A stretch of DNA of 36,000 nucleotides from Globomyces pollinis-pini (Eukaryota > Chytridiomycota > Chytridiomycetes > Rhizophydiales > Globomycetaceae): positions 11,708 to 47,707 of the forward strand of contig MU621222.1 in NCBI GenBank assembly GCA_025399215.1. The letters run 5' to 3'. Shown here piece after piece: positions 30,073 to 36,000 of this stretch. Every line of letters starts with the position of its first letter. The first letter of the stretch is position 1. A program made the translations under genes and the position numbers. The notes under the pieces were generated by a model that was given only the letters and a program-made list of their open reading frames with translations, was not told the origin of the DNA and ran no database searches.

Positions 30073-32022
30073 ATGACAACGGATTTGTTCGTACAGGCCC
30101 ATTCTTTGTTCACCAACGGTCTTGTCGACTCTTGTATGATTTTAGTAAGCAGATTCAGATCAACTAATATCTTGACATCAACTTTGATGCAAAACCAACA
30201 AACTCGGACTCCACAAGTGATCATTTTATATGCAGATTGTTTAGTTAAAAACAAGGAATATTTACGATCGTTGGTAGACTCAGTTGCTTTTATATCTAGA
30301 AATTCTACGAAACTGCTTTCGAATTGTTGAAAAACAATAGTAGTAAGTGGGTTGAACAAGCTTTGAACAGATATTTTGACGCTTGCATTAAAGCAAAACA
30401 ATTCGATAAATTAAAAGCAAAGGTATTATTGGTACGATTTTTTATATTTAGTTTCATGAAGTTCCATTGCAAAAGTTGTCAATCCAATCTCTAAGACAAT
30501 TACTGATAGTCTACGATCATGCTAGTAATATCAAGTATTGATTTATCATAATTAATCTAAGATCTGCTATTGAATGCTGCAAACAAATCTTAAGGTAGAA
30601 TTGCTAAAACAATAATTTCGCAGACTTCAACCTTTGGCGATAGAAATAGCTATCAAGTTATTAGAATATGGAGTCTCAATGAATGAGGTGTTACCGTACC
30701 TTGATAAAAACCAATTCATGCTGGATTATTGTTCAGCCAATTACAACTCATTACAGTGTTCATTTGACAGTAATTTACTCGATTTCAATTAATTCATTAT
30801 CATTTAAAGACGCTATATACGGATTTAAATCTCTGGAACAAAATATGAAGGGTGATTGTGATATAATGTCAAAGTTAGCTGTCACATACAAGAATTCAGG
30901 AGATTATTTTGCCGCACTATCTGTATTTCGAAAAATTAGGATGATTGATCCATTTTATGTTAAAGGAATGGATCATTATGGTCAAATATATCAAGAGCAA
31001 GGAAGGATTCAGGATTTACAAAGGTAAAGTTGATTTTTAAACTCATTCCTAGGTGAGTTATTAATCAGATCTCTTATTTTCAAAAAGGTTTCCCACCTGT
31101 ATTGTATTAAACAGTGAAGGCTGATTGATGATTTGATTAGTTTTGCGATGGAGAGTTGTGAAACATGGATACTTCTATCATTACTTTCCTTGATTAAATG
31201 TGATTATCCTCAAGCATCAAATCATATAGACAAAGTAAAATTGCTTTCGAATGTAATGATAGTAGGCATTAGAGATAAACAGTTTACATATGTTGAGTTA
31301 TCAAATTAAAGGTTTCATATTATGATTAATCATTAAGGAGAGATTATGTTGGCAGTTGGAAATCCTAATGCTGCATGTCTATCATACAGAAAAGCATACA
31401 GATTATCTAGAGACATAATAAACTACGAAGGATTAGTTTTATGTTACCTGTCTCTTAACAGAAACAATGAAGCTCTACGTTTATCTCAAGAAGCGTTAAC
31501 ACTCTTTCCAAAGTCTAGTATTGCCGTTTATTTATCAGGACTAGTATCATCTCAAGACTATGAAAAGGTATTTCTCATGATGGTAACAAAAAGGCTCAAA
31601 CGCTATTTGAAAAATCCATTCAAATGGATCTAAAATGTATCAAGCCATTGTTAGCCTTATCTGATTTACATTTGAAGAATGGTGAACCACAGAAAGCAAT
31701 TGAAATGTAGAAAATAATCTCATATCTAATCCTACAGTATTCAATCCCATCTCGCTCATCATCCTGTTCATACTATCCATCTTAAATTGGGATATTTATT
31801 TTTCCAGCAAGAAGATTGGGCAAATTCACGGTATCATTATAATGCAGCATTAAGGTATGTTCATTTTTTGATAATTAATATACCAGTATGTTTCCTGAAA
31901 GTGAAGTTGCACAAACAGGTTTGGCTGATATTGAGAAAGCCATCAATGGCTCTGGCGAAGAGGATGGAGATTTGGAGAGTGAAGATGAAGGTGATATGGA
32001 AGCTAATGTGTTTGATGGATAA
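30073..32022 (+). CDS. ANAPC7: Anaphase-promoting complex subunit 7 (TPR protein)
   Basis: Twelve exons (30073-30273, 30300-30422, 30452-30534, 30562-30594, 30624-30769, 30810-31022, 31119-31234, 31266-31311, 31338-31567, 31594-31706, 31738-31854, 31887-32022) give 518 residues. Family landmarks run in order: PQVIILYADCLVKNKEY, SLEQNMKGDCDIMSKLA, MIDPFYVKGMDHYGQ, NPNAACLSYRKAYRL, NYEGLVLCYLSLNRNNEA, EKAQTLFEKSIQ, and an acidic tail with GSGEEDGDLE. The TPR superhelix and acidic tail are those of APC7, part of the TPR arm of the APC/C ubiquitin ligase that drives mitotic exit. APC7 is absent from budding yeast, which fits an early-diverging lineage. The raw DNA looks full of stops only because of 11 short intron positions. 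One position is a three-block tandem array. Confidence 0.92.
31023..31118 (+). other. Three-block tandem intron array (29+35+32 nt)
   Basis: Blocks 31023-31051, 31052-31086 and 31087-31118 abut as AG|GT twice. Removal joins GRIQDLQR to LIDDLISFAMES in phase, consistent with APC7. The second block begins GTGAGT, a strong donor in the middle of the array. Confidence 0.74.
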
Positions 32023-32110
32023 AATATACTACTTTATGATTATTATCATTATGATTGACTTCTCATTTCCTCTGAAGATTTAAATATTTGCAGAAAACGG
32101 GTTTTGAAGT
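32006..32110 (+). repeat. Inverted repeat, left arm (3' end of ANAPC7 and flank)
   Basis: Pairs with about 33074-33155 in inverted orientation. Two exact cores are visible: 21 nt (32009-32029 against 33130-33150), covering the ANAPC7 stop codon, and 19 nt (32092-32110 against 33074-33092). Weaker similarity continues to about 32165. The arms are separated by nearly 1 kb. Confidence 0.85.
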
Positions 32111-32700
32111 TTGCACATCTTTTCGTTCAACTCTGGTCACTGTTATATGAAAGTGACAACAATGTAGATAAGGTACGGTATCTCTCCTTGGTTGCCTATT
32201 TAGTTTATACTAAGTTCCAAAATTATAGCTTGATGATGATAGTGATAGGTATTTCAATCAATGCGCTTGCTCTACTTGATGGAGAGCACTAGTTGGATTT
32301 ATTTTGAAAAAAAAGTGACACGGATTAAGTAGATGCGATTAGATCAAATTTCCAATGAATGTATTGTGAACCACGGAGGTTTAGGGAATCAGTCAAACGA
32401 TTAACATACCAAGTTAATGGTCTTCTACCCTTTTCTTATATTCACAACAGAACATATTTTTTTTTTTTCAGTTTTAATTTCCCAAAATCATGAATTTAAC
32501 TCTTTCTATTTCTATTTTTCGCCCGATTCTTAAGGGAATTCTCGTAAGCAAAACCAAAACATTTCACTTTTACAGGTAATAAGGTTGGATCTAATCTAAT
32601 ATTGAACATCTAATCTAACATTTGATAGATTGAGTTGAGATGTCGAACTCTAATCTAATTCTGATATAAGTATTATATTAGATTCGATGTTCAAATCGAG

Positions 32701-32758
32701 GTTGTCTAACAGTTAAGAAAGTATTAAAAGTTGTCTAAGAGTTATGAAAGTATTAAAA
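32701..32758. repeat. Two 29-bp tandem repeats
   Basis: Units 32701-32729 and 32730-32758 differ at two positions. Non-coding; no function is evident. Confidence 0.9.
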
Positions 32759-33073
32759 GTAAAGCACAACCTCGTTGTCCAGGTATACATGAACAAGGAG
32801 AGGTATGATGATTTGAACTACAAGAGGTGTGAGCATACTCTTTAACACCAGGGCTATTGTCTTTTGAAAATTCACCTGATATTTCAACTAATAAGCTATA
32901 TTACCCAAAAGCTTCTAAGCGGGTTTGTCCATCTTAGATCTTGCTGATTTTGAGAGAAATACTAGTGGTAATTATCGGTTTAGAAAACTGATATCATCTA
33001 GGTACTGTAGTTTAACTACACAGCTGTCACTCCTATATAAAAGTGACCTGAGTTGAACGTACGACAAAACGAT

Positions 33074-33155
33074 ACTTCAAAACCCGTTTTCTATAATCAT
33101 TTAAATCTTAAACAGTCAATCATAAACTGGTATATTTTATCCATCAAACACAGTA
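33074..33155 (-). repeat. Inverted repeat, right arm
   Basis: Counterpart of 32006-32110. On the minus strand it runs through the last codons and stop of an ANAPC7-like sequence into its 3' flank. It is continuous with the degenerate ANAPC7 exon/intron fragment at about 33110-33240. Confidence 0.85.
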
Positions 33156-33240
33156 ACCCATTGAGTAGATTTTTCAAATAGCTCTTGGGTCTTTTTGTAT
33201 CATACTTTAGACATGAACAATACCTTTTCATAGTCTTTTT
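33110..33240 (-). pseudogene. Inverted, internally deleted ANAPC7 3' fragment
   Basis: Read on the minus strand, this copies the functional gene around 31556-31620 (end of exon 9, its intron and the start of exon 10), then jumps directly to the last codons and stop of ANAPC7. The exons in between are missing. Because a degenerate form of the 26-nt intron is still present, the copy arose at DNA level and not by retroposition. Substitutions and the deletion rule out function as APC7. A 76-codon open frame (33097-33327) runs through it and is probably meaningless. Confidence 0.75.
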
Positions 33241-33779
33241 CTTGATTCTTCTGTTGCCCTTTGCTTTCGATAACATTTTGATGGTATCTTCTCTATTGCT
33301 TTGTTCCTCTTGACCTCGACCACACACATCTTTACGCTCACTAAAATGATTCCTTTTTCGTCATTTTGACCACCTCACGAATTTCAAAATGATTATAGAT
33401 ATGGTATATTAAAAATGGAGTTAATATTAAGTTGATCTGCTGATGTGATATGATTGTTCAATACAAATACTGGAACATTCAACAAATAATTTATTAATGA
33501 AGGAAATTCCATCATTCGATAGTTTAGTGACTTTGATGAAATTATTTTAATAAATCTAAATATCTATCTATAGTGATCTGATTTATCTAGTCATGGACCA
33601 AATTCTCAACAACATTGATGACTGACCAACATCATCAACTGGTACTATCAATGCAAATGATTACAATCCAATTCCTTGTCATCTCAATCTGTACAACATT
33701 CTATCGTGTCTTTACAATTTTTTTTCATTCACGTTGCTTTCCAAATTGATTTCAAACTTTGACAAAATTCTTAAAACAT

Positions 33780-34789
33780 ATGAGTATTGCCACCATAACA
33801 GACCACCAAAATAGAATGGAACCATACGATTTTAGGAAGGATCAAACAATTTCACAAGGGTCTGAATCACCAGGAAAAAATCAGGATAGTCCAGCTTTGA
33901 CGCAACCAATGACAGAGTCTAGATGTTCCGATAATGATTCCGAAATTCACGACCAAGCTTCTAATGTGGAAGAAACGGATACTCAGGATGGTAATGATGT
34001 TGATAATGATTCCGATCATCCTCGTGTAAAATATAATCGAGATTGTCGTGAAGTTAAAGATAGAGTGAAAAAATCTAAAGAAATGTCTGATAATGCCTTT
34101 GAAAAGTATATCGTTAGGTATTAAAAATAGATTATATGAAATACAAATGGAAAAATTCAAAATAGAAGAAGAATTAATTAGATCCAAGAAACATCCAAAA
34201 TACCTTCAAAAAATGGTTGATTTATCTGAATTTAAAGAATGTCGAATCGAAAGAGCCAAAAAACTATTAAATCATTGTAAAAGTGATATTTATAGTAACA
34301 CGAAATCAAACATTAAATTGGCACATGATACCTTACTAGTAAAACTAGAATTGATTTTAATGATAGGCATCAAAACGTGAAATGCGAACGAATTTTATAA
34401 CAACAATAACAAAACAATATTTTGATTTGTTACAAACTCATCAAAAAAGTTTATTAGAAGTTGAATCACGTAACCATGATCAAATTAACAAACAATTAGC
34501 ACGAATATTTACAGTGAATCCAAATGTATTGTATAAAAGAAAGAGAAGTATGATAGATGAATTCCGAGATGGGAATATAGATGAATCGGAAATCCCAGAT
34601 TGGATACTTCAGATGGTACGAAAGAAACATCGTGCAGGGTTCCATCGCGTAAAAAATTTTTTTTTATATTGATTGTAGATCTGGATGCCTAATGGATGTG
34701 GTGGATTAAATGAAAATGAAAAACAAGAAGATGTTGATTATTTACGAACGGTTTTATCGATTTCGGATACTATTAAAGAATCGAATTGA
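33780..34789 (+). CDS. SDS3: Sds3-like subunit of the Sin3/Rpd3 histone deacetylase complex
   Basis: Exons 33780-34105, 34131-34338, 34367-34648 and 34679-34789 (introns 25, 28 and 30 nt) give 308 residues. The first ~100 are acidic and Ser/Asp-rich. The core FEKLYEIQMEKFKIEEEL, HPKYLQKMVDLSE, CRIERAKKLLNHC, then KREMRTNFI is the coiled-coil Sds3-like domain. Such proteins (Sds3, Dep1, BRMS1) scaffold the Sin3 corepressor with the Rpd3 deacetylase. The C-terminus (IWMPNGCGGLNENEKQEDVD) completes the gene. The start is the first ATG of the open frame. The 25-nt intron is among the shortest here. Which family member it is (Sds3 or Dep1) is uncertain. Confidence 0.72.
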
Positions 34790-34972
34790 TTTCATTCAGT
34801 TATTTTTCTTAAAAAATCACCATGTCCTTTTCTAAATAAATATTATTCTCTTTAACTTTTTGATGGCTTGAATCATGGTGGAATTGATACAACCAAGCTG
34901 ATCATCGTCATGTTCAATTTAAATTATAAATCAACATGAATACAAGTCTAAAAGATATATTGTAAATGGTAA

Positions 34973-35614
34973 TCAAAGAAGTAAGGCGGTAAGAATGAAT
35001 GATACAACCGTATAAGTGCTATAAGATTGTGCATTTGAATCAACAACAATTTTGACTGATTTATCACCTCCAAAGATTAAACTCTTGCCTTCACGATAGG
35101 ATACTTTCATTGACATTGTGGGATCAAAAATACTTGGTAAACATGATCCAATCCAAGGTTGATATTCTTTATTACCAGTTGGGTAGACATTGATTTTAGT
35201 AGATTGGCAACCATAAACGGTGAGGGAAGTAGGTTGATCGAAACCAGGTGCATAAGAAATCATGGATGCATTCGTACAAGTTTCTATTCCCGAAGGAAAT
35301 TTTTTATCAGTGTATAAAGTAGGTAAAGCTATGGCATGAACCAATTTCCCACAATTATCACCTTCATAATGTTTTACCAAACCAACCTTCCCAGTTGGTA
35401 AAAACAAAGAATCCATCATAAATTGATCAATATTCTTTGTACAAGATTTGTAAACCATAGTATTATTTACCAGAATTGGTAAACATTTCTCTACTTTACA
35501 ATCATTGACGACTTTGAATTGAATGTGAGCAGGTGTTTGACCATGATTACATATGATATCATCAGGAGTATAGTTTGGATAATATTCTTGTACTTCGTAT
35601 ATCAATTCAACCAT
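34973..35614 (-). CDS. Cys-rich surface protein, probably GPI-anchored (213 aa)
   Basis: A single-exon frame from ATG at 35614. It has eight cysteines, several N-glycosylation sequons (NYT, NNT, NAS), and a C-terminus with a small-residue region followed by a hydrophobic end (VVSFILTALLL), typical of a GPI-attachment signal. The N-terminus (MVELIYEVQEYYPNYT) is not a signal peptide, so a short upstream exon encoding one may be missing; I could not place it. No known family recognised. A cell-surface or cyst-wall role is inference from composition only. Confidence 0.6.
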   Translation of the reverse strand: MVELIYEVQEYYPNYTPDDIICNHGQTPAHIQFKVVNDCKVEKCLPILVNNTMVYKSCTKNIDQFMMDSLFLPTGKVGLVKHYEGDNCGKLVHAIALPTLYTDKKFPSGIETCTNASMISYAPGFDQPTSLTVYGCQSTKINVYPTGNKEYQPWIGSCLPSIFDPTMSMKVSYREGKSLIFGGDKSVKIVVDSNAQSYSTYTVVSFILTALLL

Positions 35615-36000
35615 TTTTAATAATTTTTTTTTCTATTTTGTCAAAGTTTTATATTGGACTGTTTTATATGTCCCAAAGTATCACAAAAATTCAACCCCAA
35701 AAATCAATTGGAAAATGGATGGTTGTTGGATATTCTAATGGAATACATTACAGGAGTATCCAATACTATTTGTGGTATCCAGCAATTGGTTGAGGGGTAA
35801 AAATACAAAAGAGTGTTCGTGTTCGTGTACCATGTGAGTTGTTAGTAAGTTCAATCACATTTCACACTTTTTGATTAAAAAATATTGGTTTTATAATCAC
35901 AAGGCTACGAAAGTAGTCAAATCATTACATCTTATGAGTTGAAACCTTATATTGTAGTAATTGTCACACTTATTTGGTAGTTTACAATGCCTTATGAATA
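35615..36000. other. Terminal intergenic stretch
   Basis: 386 bp to the window edge. A 41-codon plus-strand frame starts at the ATG at 35668, but nothing supports it. Otherwise AT-rich sequence with no visible feature; a gene may begin beyond the edge. Confidence 0.4.

Larger units (their letters stand above)
32023..33779. other. 1.76-kb non-coding region with repeats and an ANAPC7 fragment
   Basis: No intact gene seen. It contains the inverted-repeat arms, a 29-bp tandem duplication at 32701-32758 and an imperfect inverted repeat of about 19 bp (near 32600-32619 and 32675-32694) built on TCTAATCT-like words. It also contains an inverted ANAPC7 pseudogene fragment. A short frame at 32104-32170 (FVQLWSLLYESDNN) looks protein-like, but it lies inside the repeat arm and has no supported continuation. 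33330-33779 is plain AT-rich spacer. Confidence 0.5.

Noticed and set aside
30027..30401. 124-codon minus-strand frame
   Set aside because: Antisense shadow of ANAPC7 exons with no family features.
30073..32022. Many short disconnected frames suggesting a decayed TPR pseudogene
   Set aside because: All pieces join in phase through 11 intron positions into a full-length APC7.
34106..34130. A further two-block intron array in SDS3 (12+13 nt, AG|GT inside)
   Set aside because: The sub-blocks would be far shorter than any other intron here; treated as one 25-nt intron.
35668..35793. 41-codon plus-strand frame near the window end
   Set aside because: Short, no homology, no supporting context; could be a first exon but cannot be tested within the window.

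Overview
The window is a gene-dense, AT-rich segment of a eukaryotic nuclear genome. The most likely source is a flagellated, early-diverging fungus or close relative (chytrid, blastoclad, aphelid or rozellid grade). A CBM1-GH7 cellulase, fungal-type hexokinases, an ENA-like P2D ATPase and a Crinkler-type nuclease point to fungi. SPEF1, a ciliary CH-domain protein, implies a flagellum. APC7 and a GH19 chitinase-like protein fit non-Dikarya lineages. I cannot name the genus. TAA and TGA act as ordinary stops, and I found no tRNA, rRNA, CRISPR array or transposase.

Layout. 1-2.4 kb: a Crinkler-like nuclease gene between two near-identical 145/144-bp direct repeats; each repeat carries the start of a secretion-signal ORF. 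2.4-8.4 kb: three minus-strand genes (a four-unit thioredoxin-fold protein with a repeat-rich tail, a DCAF5-like WD40 protein, a small membrane protein) plus one short ORF. 8.8-11.8 kb: a small membrane protein, a Bet1/Sft1 SNARE and the TFIIH subunit SSL1/p44. 12.1-21.6 kb: two hexokinase genes in inverted orientation enclosing SPEF1, a GH7 cellulase and a P2D cation ATPase. 22.6-24.8 kb: enoyl-CoA isomerase and a secreted GH19-like protein. 24.9-32.0 kb: a NACHT/STAND-WD40 protein divergent from ANAPC7. 32.0-33.3 kb: an inverted, deleted copy of the ANAPC7 3' end. 33.8-35.6 kb: an Sds3-like corepressor subunit and a Cys-rich, probably GPI-anchored protein.

Gene structure is the outstanding feature. 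I rebuilt exons by hand for 13 intron-containing genes, requiring GT..AG ends, correct codon phase, a total divisible by three and, where the family is known, continuity of homology. Of 55 intron positions, 48 hold a single intron of 24-47 nt and one holds an 82-nt intron. The other six hold 53, 59, 93, 96, 98 or 160 nt. Each of these six divides exactly into 2, 2, 3, 3, 3 or 5 consecutive GT..AG blocks of 26-37 nt, joined AG|GT with no exon base between them. They look like tandem introns separated by zero-length exons, a miniature form of the ratchet-point arrangement known from recursive splicing. This is the main candidate for something undescribed.

Functionally the window mixes housekeeping genes (transcription/repair, cell cycle, trafficking, glycolysis, fatty-acid oxidation, chromatin) with genes suited to a zoosporic saprotroph or parasite (cellulase, chitinase-like protein, Crinkler, NLR-like protein, flagellar protein). 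The enclosed GH7 and P2D ATPase genes have no introns although their neighbours are intron-rich.
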